This document shows positions 33,107 through 42,156 of a stretch of 64,000 nucleotides of DNA, in pieces (positions within the stretch are counted from its first letter, which is position 1; each line of letters opens with the position of its first letter). The stretch lies in the NCBI RefSeq assembly GCF_022812285.1, contig NZ_CP093300.1, positions 682,001-746,000 on the forward strand, given 5' to 3'. The translations under genes were made by a program, and so were the position numbers. The notes beneath the pieces are model-generated. The model did not search any database. It saw only the letters and a program-made list of their open reading frames with translations, and was not told the origin of the DNA. Origin of the DNA: Alkalihalobacillus sp. LMS39. Its GTDB lineage: Bacteria > Bacillota > Bacilli > Bacillales > Bacillaceae_F.

Positions 33107-33769
33107 ATGACGAATAAAAATGAATTAATAATTGAAATGGCACCTTTTCTAAGAAATGACCAATATAATTTTATTAAGTTCCAACTGAATCACCTTGTTC
33201 ACGCTCAAACGACAGTGAGGGATGAAGATATCCTTTCGGCGTTAAAATTAAATGCGTATGATAAAATGGTGGCATTGTTCCCTGAATTAAAGGACAGCCA
33301 AAAAGCATTATTACAAAAACTCATTGAATTTGAAAATGTAGAACAAGTGGAAAGACTTGTATCAGAGCTAAAAGGGTACGTCATTCCGTTTAAATATGTG
33401 AGCGAAAAAACGGTGGCAAAACTATTCCCGAAAGCGAAAAAATTAAAAATGCCGGTACTGGAGGACATTGATTTTAGAGAATTATCTTATTTAGGTTGGT
33501 ATGATGTTCGTTCAGAAAGGAAATTTCTCATTTTCAATGACGACAACAATTTAATAGGCATTCTAGGGACATTTAAAGGGGAAATGAGAGGCATTTGTTC
33601 GCTTTGTAATCGACATGAAGACGTTGGCTTGTTTATGGCAACAGTCAAAAGTGGGATGGAAACGTACACGAGCAGAGGCAATTATATTTGCCATGACAGT
33701 TTTACGTGTAATCAAAATGTGATTACATTAGAAAGACTTACGAATTTCGTAAAGCTGGTAAAAGAGTAA
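33107..33769 (+). CDS. FusB/FusC-type EF-G-binding protein
   Basis: A 220-residue protein of the family that binds elongation factor G and releases it from fusidic-acid-stalled ribosomes. The N-terminal helical domain is followed by a C-terminal zinc-finger domain with CSLC (about 164-167) and ICHDSFTCN (about 193-201), giving the Cys-Cys-His-Cys set. Chromosomal members in Bacillus and Listeria give low-level fusidic acid resistance. The ribosome site GAGGGG lies in an apparently switchable leader. Confidence 0.88.
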   Translation: MTNKNELIIEMAPFLRNDQYNFIKFQLNHLVHAQTTVRDEDILSALKLNAYDKMVALFPELKDSQKALLQKLIEFENVEQVERLVSELKGYVIPFKYVSEKTVAKLFPKAKKLKMPVLEDIDFRELSYLGWYDVRSERKFLIFNDDNNLIGILGTFKGEMRGICSLCNRHEDVGLFMATVKSGMETYTSRGNYICHDSFTCNQNVITLERLTNFVKLVKE

Positions 33770-33796
33770 CTGAGGGGACTATCCCTCAGTTTTTTG
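33768..33796 (+). terminator. Terminator of the FusB-type gene
   Basis: AACTGAGGGG/CCCTCAGTT stem with a T6 tract, overlapping the stop codon. Confidence 0.9.
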
Positions 33797-33936
33797 TTTA
33801 AAGATAAGAAGATTTGGTCTGTCAGTGAAGTCATGAAAGCTTATTCTAGAAGAGCACTGGGTTCACTTTCAAAAGCGGGCAGGGCTCTGCACTTCGTTTG
33901 AAAGAAAAGATGCTCCGCGTTTTTCTTATCTTTTAA
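33797..33936. repeat. MITE-like repeat, copy E with both terminal inverted repeats
   Basis: Left end TTTAAAGATAAGAA and right end TTCTTATCTTTTA are inverted repeats of each other. The inside is a shortened family body (TTATTCTAGAAGAGCACTGG, TTCACTTTCAAAAGCGGGCAG, TTTGAAAGAAAAGATGCTCC). About 140 bp, again directly behind a terminator T-tract. Confidence 0.8.
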
Positions 33937-34141
33937 TGAAACTAGTTAACTGATAATGCCCATCTTAAATTATACACTAGTGTTCTAATCTAGTAATTAT
34001 ATATGTAGAATCCCTTTACATAAAAAGTTTTATGATAAAAATAGTGCAGAAGACATAAGTGAATTGTAAATAATTAGATATAAAGATAGTTTCCAAATAG
34101 TAGTAAAACATTTATATTTTATAAAAAAGGAGTTGATAAAT

Positions 34142-35182
34142 GTGAGAAGAAAATCATTACTATTATTTGTTATTTTCTTATTAATACTAACTGTAATCCC
34201 GACAAGTTCATTAGCTGTTGAAAGTCTTAACTTCCAAGAAGAAAAAAACAGCTCAGAAATTAAGAATATAAAGGAAAAGGTTGAGGAAAAAGCAACCGAA
34301 AAAATATTGTATAAAGAAGCAGAAGAACTTTTATTATCACACCTAAAAGGACTAGGACAAGACATTGAAGCAGGTTCGGATGAGTATAGCCAGTTTCTAT
34401 TAAAAATGTTAATTGAGGATCATGATGAAGAGTTAACTAAGCACAAGCACTATAAATCGTTAAGAATATATGCATCTGAATATTTGTATCAAACTGAAAC
34501 CTTCGGAGATGTTGCTGATGAGGTTACAGAAATGAGTATTGAGCAAATCTCTAAAATAGCCAATGAAGAAGAAATGTTAATGCAATTAAATACGGAGTTA
34601 ATTATGGACCCAAATGATGAGGGTGTATCAATTCTTTCAAGCTACAGTGGATCTAAAGCTGCACAGTATGCGCTAGATTGGTCTACTCATGGTGGGAAAA
34701 AACGTAACCCTTTGTATAATAAACATAAATACGATTGTACAAACTTTGCTTCCCAAGCTGTCCTTGCAGGGGGAAAAAAACAAAATGTACCTAGTCCAGT
34801 AAAAACGGGTATTACTCAATCGACAACAAGGTGGTATAGTATTCGTTATGAAAATTGGAGATCGAATCATTTTGTTTATGCGTGGAATGAATCAACATCC
34901 TGGGTTAGAGTGGTTGATTTCTACTCGTACTGGAGTCAGAGAGTACCAACTAAAAATTACACAAATCGTTCTAGCGTAATTAGTTATGCCAATACTGGGG
35001 ACATAGTTCAGTTAAGGGATGATGGTGGTAGAAGATATCATAGTATGGTAGTGACAGCAAAAACTTCAAATAATCTAAGAGTAACATATCATACTGATGG
35101 TAATGGGAATGATGTAAGAAATCAGTTGATTACAAATATTTCGGATAAGAATAGATTTACAGTTCTTTCTTTTACTCGGTAA
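34142..35182 (+). CDS. Secreted amidase-domain protein (Amidase_6 type)
   Basis: A 346-residue secreted protein: signal peptide (about 1-27), a charged helical region, and a C-terminal Amidase_6 domain with the catalytic cysteine in YNKHKYDCTNFASQAVLAGG (about 200) and the histidine in RRYHSMVVTAKT (about 302). Such papain-like domains occur in Bacillus cell-wall and spore-associated proteins. GTG 34142 is nine bases from AAAGGAG; the TTG at 34133 abuts it. Peptidoglycan as substrate is an inference. Confidence 0.85.
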   Translation: MRRKSLLLFVIFLLILTVIPTSSLAVESLNFQEEKNSSEIKNIKEKVEEKATEKILYKEAEELLLSHLKGLGQDIEAGSDEYSQFLLKMLIEDHDEELTKHKHYKSLRIYASEYLYQTETFGDVADEVTEMSIEQISKIANEEEMLMQLNTELIMDPNDEGVSILSSYSGSKAAQYALDWSTHGGKKRNPLYNKHKYDCTNFASQAVLAGGKKQNVPSPVKTGITQSTTRWYSIRYENWRSNHFVYAWNESTSWVRVVDFYSYWSQRVPTKNYTNRSSVISYANTGDIVQLRDDGGRRYHSMVVTAKTSNNLRVTYHTDGNGNDVRNQLITNISDKNRFTVLSFTR

Positions 35183-35201
35183 ATTTTACAGTTATAAAAT
35201 A

Positions 35202-35230
35202 GAGCATATTCTATGGGTATGCTCTATATA
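35202..35230 (+). terminator. Hairpin after the amidase gene
   Basis: TAGAGCATA pairs with TATGCTCTA around a 9-nt loop; the following T-tract is poor, so it may be a weak terminator. Confidence 0.5.
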
Positions 35231-35276
35231 TTCACATTCAATTATGACAATACAGCAATATAGTTGGAGGAGAACT

Positions 35277-35693
35277 ATGAAAATAAAGGTTGTAAGCTAT
35301 TCTATTTTGGTCATAGCTATTTTAGTAATAGCATTAACTCTATTCACAGGTAACCGAGAGATTGTAGGGGAAAGCGTTGAAAAGGGGTGGACTGTTGAAT
35401 TTAAAAAGGGAAATGTTTCTTATGGTGCTAATAGTTGGCATGGACAAGTAATTTGGTTCCCAAAGGACCAGAACATAAAGAGAGTAGAGGTTGAAAGAAT
35501 TGAATTTATAAGAGGGGATAACCAAGAATCTCATATATGGAACGGTGATGGGGAAAGTTTTGATGCTCAGAAATCATTCCAACTAACATTTATAGAGTTT
35601 GATACAAAACCGAAAAGGAATGAAAAAATAATTGCCACTTTATACTGGAAGGAAGATGGCCAAAGTTATAGTGAACGTATTGAGTTGAATTAA
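35277..35693 (+). CDS. Signal-anchored small protein, unknown function
   Basis: A 138-residue protein with an N-terminal helix (VVSYSILVIAILVIALTLF, about 5-23) and a beta-rich outer domain with several tryptophans (EKGWTVEFKKGNVSYGANSW, HGQVIWFPKDQ). RBS GGAGGAG. It follows the amidase gene and may be related to it. Family not recognised. Confidence 0.6.
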   Translation: MKIKVVSYSILVIAILVIALTLFTGNREIVGESVEKGWTVEFKKGNVSYGANSWHGQVIWFPKDQNIKRVEVERIEFIRGDNQESHIWNGDGESFDAQKSFQLTFIEFDTKPKRNEKIIATLYWKEDGQSYSERIELN

Positions 35694-35750
35694 TAGGGCT
35701 CACCTTTGGCCAGAAACAAGAAAAGTAATGTTCATGGTATAATTTCTGAT

Positions 35751-36203
35751 TTATTTTACAGGAACACACAACTCACAAATATCGTCTTTTCCGCTTTCAC
35801 CAGTATAGCGTTCAATTACAGGTTTACTGTCGACTTCATATCCATTTTGATAAACCGCAGGAAAAATCTCAGTCCAAGCTTTTTGGAGTGCTTCTTTTGT
35901 ATGTTGGACTTGAAATACTAAATAGAGACCACCAGGGAGTGTAACTTCATAGAAACCTTCTTCACGGGGCATTTGGTAATCGTTTGGGACGACGAGACAA
36001 GCATCAAATCGACATTGTTCAGGTTTTGTTGTTTCGGGGTTATCTTGGGCAATTCCGAGGAAAACGGCTGAAGTTAGCCATTGTTTTTCTTTTGCCCAGT
36101 TTTTAATTTCTTCCATCGTTTTCCTGTTTCCGTCTCCATATGGTCCAACTTGTCGAGTAAAAACGATTCGGTATGGAGGAAGAGTTTCAAGCTTCATATT
36201 CAT
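35751..36203 (-). CDS. GyrI-like/AraC effector-binding domain protein
   Basis: A 150-residue stand-alone GyrI-like domain (LPPYRIVFTRQVGPYGDGNR, then FDACLVVPNDYQMP, LPGGLYLVFQVQHTKEAL and YEVDSKPVIERYTG). These domains bind small hydrophobic or cationic ligands; some hydrolyse cyclopropane compounds or modulate gyrase toxins. No DNA-binding domain is attached. RBS AAAGGGTG. Confidence 0.82.
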   Translation of the reverse strand: MNMKLETLPPYRIVFTRQVGPYGDGNRKTMEEIKNWAKEKQWLTSAVFLGIAQDNPETTKPEQCRFDACLVVPNDYQMPREEGFYEVTLPGGLYLVFQVQHTKEALQKAWTEIFPAVYQNGYEVDSKPVIERYTGESGKDDICELCVPVK

Positions 36204-36297
36204 AGTAACACCCTTTCATATTTTGAATGATTGAACACAGTTTGAATCTAACATGTTATAAAATATATTTCATAATAATTTTTAAAAATTCATACAA

Positions 36298-36346
36298 AAA
36301 AAGCAGGCGTATAGACGAATCAGTCCATACAACTGCTTTTTTCCAC
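36298..36346 (-). terminator. nagP terminator
   Basis: On the minus strand AAAAAGCAG..GTATGGAC pairs with GTCTATAC..CTGCTTTTTTT, with a small internal loop, directly after the nagP stop. Confidence 0.85.
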
Positions 36347-36349
36347 TAG

Positions 36350-37711
36350 TTACAATTCCTTCATTTTATCACTAACAAATTCCACGTCAGTTCCAATAAT
36401 GACTTGTAAACTCGTTTGATTCATTTTCATCACACCTTTAGCACCGTGTTTCTTTAATAGCTTTTCATCAACTACACTCATATCAACAACCTCTAAACGA
36501 AGCCTGGTAGCGCAATGGTCAATTGAAGAAATATTCTCTTTTCCACCTAAGGCAGATGTGATTCCAACTGCCATAGTTGTGTATTTCGTTGACGCCGGTG
36601 TTGAGCTTGTTCCTTCATCTTCCTCGTCATCTTCACGGCCAGGAGTTTTTAAGTTAAATGCGCGAATGACAATGTAGAAAATGATAAAGTAAATCGCAAA
36701 GTAAATTAGGCCAACGACAAGGAGCAATAATGGTTTTTGGGCAATTCCGAAGTTGAGCATATAATCGATAAACCCAGCAGAGAACCCAAAGCCGTGGCGG
36801 ATTTCAAGCAGCATCGTAATCGACATCGCTAATCCGGTTAACAACGCATGGATGATATATAACACAGGGGATAAGAACATAAAAGAAAATTCAATTGGTT
36901 CTGTAATTCCTGTTAAAAATGATGTTAATGCTAACCCGATAAACATCCCAGTTACTTGTTTTTTCTTTTCTTTTTTCGCTGTCACAATCATCGCTAAACA
37001 TGCAGCAGGAAGACCAAACATCATAATCGGGAAAAAGCCTGTCATAAAAATACCTGCTGAAGGATCACCAGCAAAAAAACGGTGCAAATCGCCTGTGACC
37101 CCGTTGTATTCACCAAAGACAAACCAGACTAAGCTGTTCAATACGTGATGCAATCCAATGGGGATAAGGAGACGATTAAAAAATCCGAAAACACCGACTC
37201 CGAGTGCACCTGCATCAATAATCCATTGTCCTAGACCATTAATAAATTCTTGAATAGGAGGCCAGACAAACCCAAAAATTCCGGCAAGGATAACCATAGT
37301 CCCTGCTGTAATAATCGGGACGAAACGTCTTCCACCAAAGAACGCTAACCATTGAGGCAGTTTAATGTCATGATAGCGATTATAAAGCAAACCGGCGATA
37401 ACCCCACTCATAATCCCACCTAATACCGCCATATTAATATCTGGATTAATGGCTTGAGTTCCATTTACTAGAACAAAATAACCAATTGCCCCAGCTAGTG
37501 CAGCCGACCCATTGTTATCTCGTGCAAATCCAACGGCTACCCCGATAGCGAAAATAAGCGCTAAATTGTCAAAGATAGCAGCACCGGCTCCAGCCATAAA
37601 AGGTAAATCAAAAAAGTCTTCTTGCCCAAGACGTAGCAACAACGCAGCAGCGGGTAACACAGCAATTGGCAACATTAACGATTTCCCAATTCGTTGCAAA
37701 AAGCTCAACAT
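36350..37711 (-). CDS. nagP: PTS N-acetylglucosamine-specific EIICB permease
   Basis: A 453-residue PTS transporter: EIIC domain with about ten helices (KSLMLPIAVLPAAALLLRLG, GLHHVLNSLVWFVFGEYNG, LTGITEPIEFSFMFLSPVLY) and a C-terminal EIIB domain with the phosphocysteine in SSIDHCATRLRLEV. It imports and phosphorylates GlcNAc; EIIA must be supplied by another protein. ATG 37711 (MLSFLQRIGK) is eight bases from AAAGGGG. A NagR-like operator lies upstream. Confidence 0.9.
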   Translation of the reverse strand: MLSFLQRIGKSLMLPIAVLPAAALLLRLGQEDFFDLPFMAGAGAAIFDNLALIFAIGVAVGFARDNNGSAALAGAIGYFVLVNGTQAINPDINMAVLGGIMSGVIAGLLYNRYHDIKLPQWLAFFGGRRFVPIITAGTMVILAGIFGFVWPPIQEFINGLGQWIIDAGALGVGVFGFFNRLLIPIGLHHVLNSLVWFVFGEYNGVTGDLHRFFAGDPSAGIFMTGFFPIMMFGLPAACLAMIVTAKKEKKKQVTGMFIGLALTSFLTGITEPIEFSFMFLSPVLYIIHALLTGLAMSITMLLEIRHGFGFSAGFIDYMLNFGIAQKPLLLLVVGLIYFAIYFIIFYIVIRAFNLKTPGREDDEEDEGTSSTPASTKYTTMAVGITSALGGKENISSIDHCATRLRLEVVDMSVVDEKLLKKHGAKGVMKMNQTSLQVIIGTDVEFVSDKMKEL

Positions 37712-37742
37712 ATGAACCATCCCCTTTACATGTATAGAATCA

Positions 37743-37807
37743 TTCACTATTGCCCTAATAATATATATGTTTAGTTGTCTATACCTTTTAGTTCGGGCAA
37801 TAGTGAA
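37743..37807 (-). promoter_or_regulatory. NagR-like operator and inverted repeat upstream of nagP
   Basis: Read on the minus strand, AAAGGTATAGACAACT (37788-37773) resembles the dre sites bound by the GntR-type regulator NagR/YvoA of Bacillus. It is enclosed by an inverted repeat TTCACTATTGCCC (37743-37755) / GGGCAATAGTGAA (37795-37807). GlcNAc-6-P or GlcN-6-P would induce nagP. Confidence 0.6.
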
Positions 37808-37832
37808 AATAAAAGACGAGGTGAAACAAAAG

Positions 37833-37982
37833 ATGTCTTTGTCCTACTATTATTATGGTAGACTCATTTTAAGCACAGACTTCAGACCTGATTTTATAAA
37901 AGAAATTACTGAAACTTTTAGCATAATAAATCGTACTTCATACAAGAGAGAAATAGGACAGGAGATGGTTATTTGGAAGTGA
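37833..37982 (+). CDS. Possible 49-residue protein
   Basis: ATG 37833 follows GAGGTGA by eight bases and gives MSLSYYYYGRLILSTDFRPD and FIKEITETFSIINRTSYKRE, ending in a 10-base overlap with the next gene. The good ribosome site and overlap are in favour; the lack of a known family is against. It could act as a translated leader for the gene below. Confidence 0.4.
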   Translation: MSLSYYYYGRLILSTDFRPDFIKEITETFSIINRTSYKREIGQEMVIWK

Positions 37983-38767
37983 AAAAAATAAAACAAAAAC
38001 ATGGATTGACACCGTTAGTATTGGGGAATTTGCTTCTTATTCAAGGGGTTATAAGTCTTTTTATAGGAAATGCACCAGCTCTTTCTTATCTTCTTATTGG
38101 GATTGGTATTATCTCTGTATTACTGTCTTTTGCTGTAAAAACAAATAAACCAGAAGCGTTTGAATTAGAGGAAGTAAAGGCTGATAAACAACGGCTAGAA
38201 TCGGCATCGCGGATGATGATTGTCCCGAGCTTTGATGTATCAAGAACATATACTTTCTATGATTTACAAGGGAACTCACTTGGAGTTGTTCGTGAACAAC
38301 CACTGACAAAAATGCAAGTAATAACAAGGACATTGTTTTCAATTGCGGCACTACAGTTTATTTTACCTCAGCGTTCGTTTTTTAGGTTAGATAAGGAAAA
38401 TGTCATCACAATCGATAAACGCGGAGGCTTACGGACAGAATATGAAATTTTCGATGAAAACGGGATGTTAGCTTTAACCTATAAACGCGAAAAAGGGAAG
38501 TATGCCCACATTTATAACCGTGTGGGTGAACTCGTTTGTACGATTGATAAGCCAGCGCTTAGCTTGGAAATTAAAATGGTCACACAAGAAGAAAATCAAA
38601 TGTTCCGTATGCAAATATCAGGAATTCCGACACAAGCGATGCAAATGTTTGGTGAAGTGGATGGTGATATCATTGATATTTCACACGAACACATACAAAA
38701 GGATTTATATTACCCTTTTCTTTGCTTACTCGTCATTATGAGTACACAACATCGGAACACCGCATAA
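37973..38767 (+). CDS. Membrane protein with two N-terminal helices, unknown
   Basis: A 264-residue protein: basic start, two helices (about 14-31 and 37-54), then a soluble domain of tubby/LURP-like beta pattern (YTFYDLQGNSLGVVRE, FFRLDKENVITID, YEIFDENGMLALTYKR, YAHIYNRVGELVCTID). The repeated description of a molecule's self-like strands suggests a Tubby C2-type fold, a guess. TTG 37973 lies nine bases after GGAG. Confidence 0.55.
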   Translation: MEVKKIKQKHGLTPLVLGNLLLIQGVISLFIGNAPALSYLLIGIGIISVLLSFAVKTNKPEAFELEEVKADKQRLESASRMMIVPSFDVSRTYTFYDLQGNSLGVVREQPLTKMQVITRTLFSIAALQFILPQRSFFRLDKENVITIDKRGGLRTEYEIFDENGMLALTYKREKGKYAHIYNRVGELVCTIDKPALSLEIKMVTQEENQMFRMQISGIPTQAMQMFGEVDGDIIDISHEHIQKDLYYPFLCLLVIMSTQHRNTA

Positions 38768-38835
38768 TTTCTTTGGATATTTTTCATAAACGAAGTAACA
38801 CTATACGTAAATGAAAAATAAGGGGAGAAGTAGGG

Positions 38836-39633
38836 ATGAAACGATGGTTTATGCTTGTTTGTAGTATACTCTTTGTCTTTACACTTATACCAGTCATGGC
38901 TCATGCGTATGACACAACAGAATACCATTGGAGTTTTAAACCTGAAAAAGACAATAAACCAGTAACAACCGAACCGCATTACTTAGAGTTATTAAACAAG
39001 TACGGAGGCTTTTTTATTGGCGACACATCGAAAAAAGAATTGTATTTAACTTTTGATAACGGGTATGAAAATGGCTATACAGAAAAAGTATTAGATGTGT
39101 TAAAAGAAAAAGAAGTCCCGGCTACGTTTTTCATTACCGGACATTATTTACAAACAGAGCAAGAGCTAGTAAAACGGATGGTGGAGGAAGGCCATATTGT
39201 CGGAAACCATTCTTATCATCACCCAAGCTTGCCAAACGTGGACGATGAACGTTTAAAACGAGAATTAAATAAGTTAAAAAAAGAATTCACTGAGTTAACA
39301 GGTGTAAAAGACATGAATTATTTACGCCCCCCACGCGGAACATTTAGTGAAAAATCATTAGCATTATCGCAAGAGCTGGGTTATACAAATGTGTTCTGGT
39401 CGATGGCTTATAAAGATTGGGAAACTGATAAACAAAAAGGCGCTGATTATGCGTATAATCAAATTATGAAACGAATCCACCCAGGTTCGATAATGTTATT
39501 GCACTCTGTCTCAAGTGATAATGCCGGAGCGCTTGGAAGAGTCATTGATGATTGCCGAAAACAAGGCTATGAATTTAAAAGCTTAGACGAATTAATGATG
39601 AAGAAAGTAATGGACAATGGCATTAGCAATTAA
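38836..39633 (+). CDS. pdaA: Spore-cortex peptidoglycan N-acetylmuramic acid deacetylase
   Basis: A 265-residue polysaccharide deacetylase with signal peptide (about 1-24, ending HAYD). Motifs are LYLTFDNGYENGYTEKV (the DN in place of DD is typical of PdaA), GNHSYHHPSLP (zinc-type His pair), LRPPRGTFSEKSL and GSIMLLHSVSSDN. PdaA removes the acetyl group of MurNAc so that muramic delta-lactam can form in the spore cortex, needed for germination. A TGGATA / CACTATA pair upstream (38774, 38799) may be a sigma-G promoter but its 19-bp spacing is poor. Confidence 0.93.
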   Translation: MKRWFMLVCSILFVFTLIPVMAHAYDTTEYHWSFKPEKDNKPVTTEPHYLELLNKYGGFFIGDTSKKELYLTFDNGYENGYTEKVLDVLKEKEVPATFFITGHYLQTEQELVKRMVEEGHIVGNHSYHHPSLPNVDDERLKRELNKLKKEFTELTGVKDMNYLRPPRGTFSEKSLALSQELGYTNVFWSMAYKDWETDKQKGADYAYNQIMKRIHPGSIMLLHSVSSDNAGALGRVIDDCRKQGYEFKSLDELMMKKVMDNGISN

Positions 39634-39642
39634 AAATAAGAG

Positions 39643-39680
39643 GCATATCACAAGAAAAAACTTGTGATATGCATTTTCGG
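39643..39680 (+). terminator. pdaA terminator
   Basis: A perfect 12-bp stem GCATATCACAAG/CTTGTGATATGC around A6, then ATTTTC. Confidence 0.8.
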
Positions 39681-39703
39681 TTCGTGGTTAGGGTGGCGCC
39701 AAC

Positions 39704-39888
39704 TCTAACGGACATCTGTTCCGCTAAACCACGCTAAATCAACGTTTTCACAATCGTATCGGACATTGGTTCCGTTATTTTCACAAAGTCGAGTGATTTT
39801 GTCAGCACTTTGGTTAAATAGCGGAACAGATGTCCGTAAGAAATGAAAAAGGCTCACTTTTTGTACAAATAGCGGAACACATGTCCGA
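39704..39888. repeat. 180-bp four-motif inverted element, copy 6
   Basis: CGGAC at 39709 and 39760, GTCCG at 39832 and 39883; pairs are 51 bp apart and the span is 179 bp. It lies between convergent pdaA and the GAF gene, flanked by a terminator on each side. Confidence 0.85.
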
Positions 39889-39900
39889 AAAAAAATAAGA

Positions 39901-39932
39901 AACCCCTATCCACATAAGGATAGGGGTTTGGT
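39901..39932 (-). terminator. Terminator of the GAF gene
   Basis: AACCCCTATCC/GGATAGGGGTT, perfect 11-bp stem with a 6-nt loop and flanking A and T runs on the two sides. Confidence 0.8.
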
Positions 39933-39937
39933 TCTCA

Positions 39938-40300
39938 TTAATTTGCTAAACTTTCTTGGCCGATAGCTTCAGCGATCGTTTCTAATGTACTAACATCTGT
40001 AATGTCAAAAGCGATAGGTTGTTTGCTTTTCACGATTAATAAACCAATTTGAACACCTGCAGAATTTTTGATAGGGAATTTCAAACGTCCATTGGATTCC
40101 CATTCTAGATGATCATCAAAGTCTGATGCAGCGACCAATTTACTATGAGCATCCTCAAGTACATAAATGCCAGCCCAATCAATGTAAGGAACATGTTCTA
40201 CTAGACTTTCTACTGTTTTTTCAAAGATTGATTGTAATCCTGCCTTCTTATACACATGAGCCATGATTTGTAACGATGCTACGTCGGTTGCGATAGACAT
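39938..40300 (-). CDS. Stand-alone GAF-domain protein
   Basis: A 120-residue protein with a single GAF-like domain (VPYIDWAGIYVLEDAHSKLV ... LKFPIKNSAGVQIGLLIVKS). No cysteine is present, so it is not the free methionine-R-sulfoxide reductase that this small GAF group resembles. It may bind a small molecule. RBS GAGGAGAG. Confidence 0.8.
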   Translation of the reverse strand: MSIATDVASLQIMAHVYKKAGLQSIFEKTVESLVEHVPYIDWAGIYVLEDAHSKLVAASDFDDHLEWESNGRLKFPIKNSAGVQIGLLIVKSKQPIAFDITDVSTLETIAEAIGQESLAN

Positions 40301-40434
40301 GAAATCTCTCCTCTACTCCTTTTTACTGTTTCTATTTTAACAAAGATAACCCAAAAAAGTCGCTAGTAAGTTTAGGAAGTTTCGAAACGTACATGATATA
40401 ATAAAGAACCAATGAAACGACACGGAGGAACGTC

Positions 40435-41829
40435 ATGAAACAAAACAAAGCAAGACCCCAAGCAATAATAGAAAAAGGACAAAATTTCCCACTTACGATA
40501 AAGCGACTCGGCATTAATGGTGAAGGTGTCGGTTATTTCAAACGAACTGTTGTCTTTGTTCCAGGTGCTCTGCCAGGAGAAGAAGTTGTCGCTGAAGTCA
40601 CCAACGTCCACCCTAAATTTGCCGAAGCGAAAATCAAAAAGATACGAAAAAAATCAACTGACCGCGTCGCCCCACCATGTCCGATCTACAAAGAATGTGG
40701 CGGCTGTCAACTACAGCATTTATCGTATGAAGCTCAGTTACGAGAAAAAAAAGACATTGTCCGTCAAGCCTTTGAACGGCATACAAAACTAAGCGGAGAC
40801 AAACTTCCATTACAGGACACAATTGGAATGGAAGACCCATGGAATTACCGTAACAAAAGCCAACTCCAAGTCGGAAAACAAAAAGAGAAAGTACTTGCAG
40901 GTCTGTATGGATTGAACTCTCACAATTTAATTGATATCTCAGACTGTATGGTCCAACATAAAGAAACAAATACAGTGACACAAACTGTTAAACGAATATT
41001 ACAAGATTTAAACATTTCAATTTATAACGAGAGAAAACGAAAAGGTGTTATCCGAACGATCGTGACTCGGGTTGGTTTCAATACCGGTGATGTCCAACTT
41101 GTTTTGATTACATCACAAAAAGACATACCCAAAAAAGAGTTACTGCTAGAAGAAATAAAAAAACGACTCCCACAAGTCATTTCGGTATTACAAAACATTA
41201 ACGGAGAAAAAACGTCTCTTATTTTCGGAAAAGAAACAGTCCACCTTCACGGTGAAGAAGTCATTCAAGAAACGTTAGGCGACTTAAACTTTGAATTATC
41301 TGCCCGAGCATTTTTTCAGTTAAATCCAATACAAACCGTAAAACTATATGATGAAGTCAAAAAAGCAGCCGAACTAACAGGAAAAGAAAAAGTGGTTGAC
41401 GCATATTGTGGTGTTGGTTCAATTGGATTATGGCTAGCCAAGGTTGCTGGGGAAATAAGAGGAATGGATGTTATAAAAGAATCCATTGATGATGCCAACA
41501 ACAATGCCAATAAGCATGGTTATGACAATGCGACATATGTCGTCGGTAAAGCAGAAGAATGGCTACCAAAATGGGTGAAAGAAGGATGGAGACCAGATGT
41601 AATCGTTGTGGATCCACCGAGAACAGGCTGTGATGAGCAATTATTAAAAACAATTATAAAGGTAAAACCAAAACGATTTGTGTATGTATCCTGTAACCCA
41701 TCCACATTGGCGAAGGATTGTGATAGCCTAATGAAAGCGGGATTTGAGATTAAATCGTTGCAGCCGGTTGATATGTTTCCGCATACGAGTCATATAGAAA
41801 ATGTTGCCCTTCTTGAATTGAAAATGTAA
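40435..41829 (+). CDS. rlmD: 23S rRNA (uracil-C5)-methyltransferase, RlmD/RumA family
   Basis: A 464-residue enzyme: N-terminal TRAM domain (about 20-75), an Fe-S cluster motif [14 protein letters not shown] (about 82-95), and a C-terminal SAM methyltransferase domain with [25 protein letters not shown] and the catalytic cysteine in [12 protein letters not shown]. In Bacillus one such enzyme (RlmCD) modifies both U747 and U1939; which site this paralogue modifies cannot be told. RBS GGAGGA. Confidence 0.92.
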   Translation: MKQNKARPQAIIEKGQNFPLTIKRLGINGEGVGYFKRTVVFVPGALPGEEVVAEVTNVHPKFAEAKIKKIRKKSTDRVAPPCPIYKECGGCQLQHLSYEAQLREKKDIVRQAFERHTKLSGDKLPLQDTIGMEDPWNYRNKSQLQVGKQKEKVLAGLYGLNSHNLIDISDCMVQHKETNTVTQTVKRILQDLNISIYNERKRKGVIRTIVTRVGFNTGDVQLVLITSQKDIPKKELLLEEIKKRLPQVISVLQNINGEKTSLIFGKETVHLHGEEVIQETLGDLNFELSARAFFQLNPIQTVKLYDEVKKAAELTGKEKVVDAYCGVGSIGLWLAKVAGEIRGMDVIKESIDDANNNANKHGYDNATYVVGKAEEWLPKWVKEGWRPDVIVVDPPRTGCDEQLLKTIIKVKPKRFVYVSCNPSTLAKDCDSLMKAGFEIKSLQPVDMFPHTSHIENVALLELKM

Positions 41830-41873
41830 CTGAAGAATGAACATTTCCAATTTGCAGTTCTGATTCAATATCA

Positions 41874-41907
41874 TCCCGGGTTTGTTCGAATGCGAACCCG
41901 GGTTTTT
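41874..41907 (+). terminator. Terminator of the methyltransferase gene
   Basis: CCCGGGTT..GTTCG pairs with GCGAACCCGGG, followed by TTTTT. Confidence 0.85.
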
Positions 41908-41914
41908 AATGGTT

Positions 41915-42075
41915 TAGAAAACCCCTGGCTATGCCGGGGGTTCAAAAGAGCTTCTAGCGTGGTATTAAAAAAACTCACTTCATGATAGGGCCTTTAAGTC
42001 CAAGACCGGTAAGAGTGGCTTTTAGCCGCAGAACAAACCACCAGTTCACACTGGTGGTTTTGATTCTCTTGAAAA
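41915..42075. mobile_element. IS200/IS605-like non-autonomous remnant
   Basis: An imperfect end hairpin (AACCCCTGGC, TAT, GCCGGGGGTT, 41919-41942) is followed by TTCAAAAGAGCTT. A second end hairpin (AACCACCAG, TTCACA, CTGGTGGTT, 42036-42059) is followed by TTGATTCTC. Subterminal hairpins at both ends without terminal inverted repeats are typical of IS200/IS605 elements. No transposase is left between them (about 90 bp). Confidence 0.5.
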
Positions 42076-42156
42076 TCAAAGGTTATGTCTACATGAAATT
42101 AGGCTAGGGTGTTTATAAAATGGTATTTTAATATGTAGAATCCTTTTTTTTCTCGC

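Noticed and set aside
38774-38805. Sigma-G promoter before pdaA
   Set aside because: TGGATA and CACTATA can be seen, but the spacing of 19 bp and the poor match keep it below reporting level.
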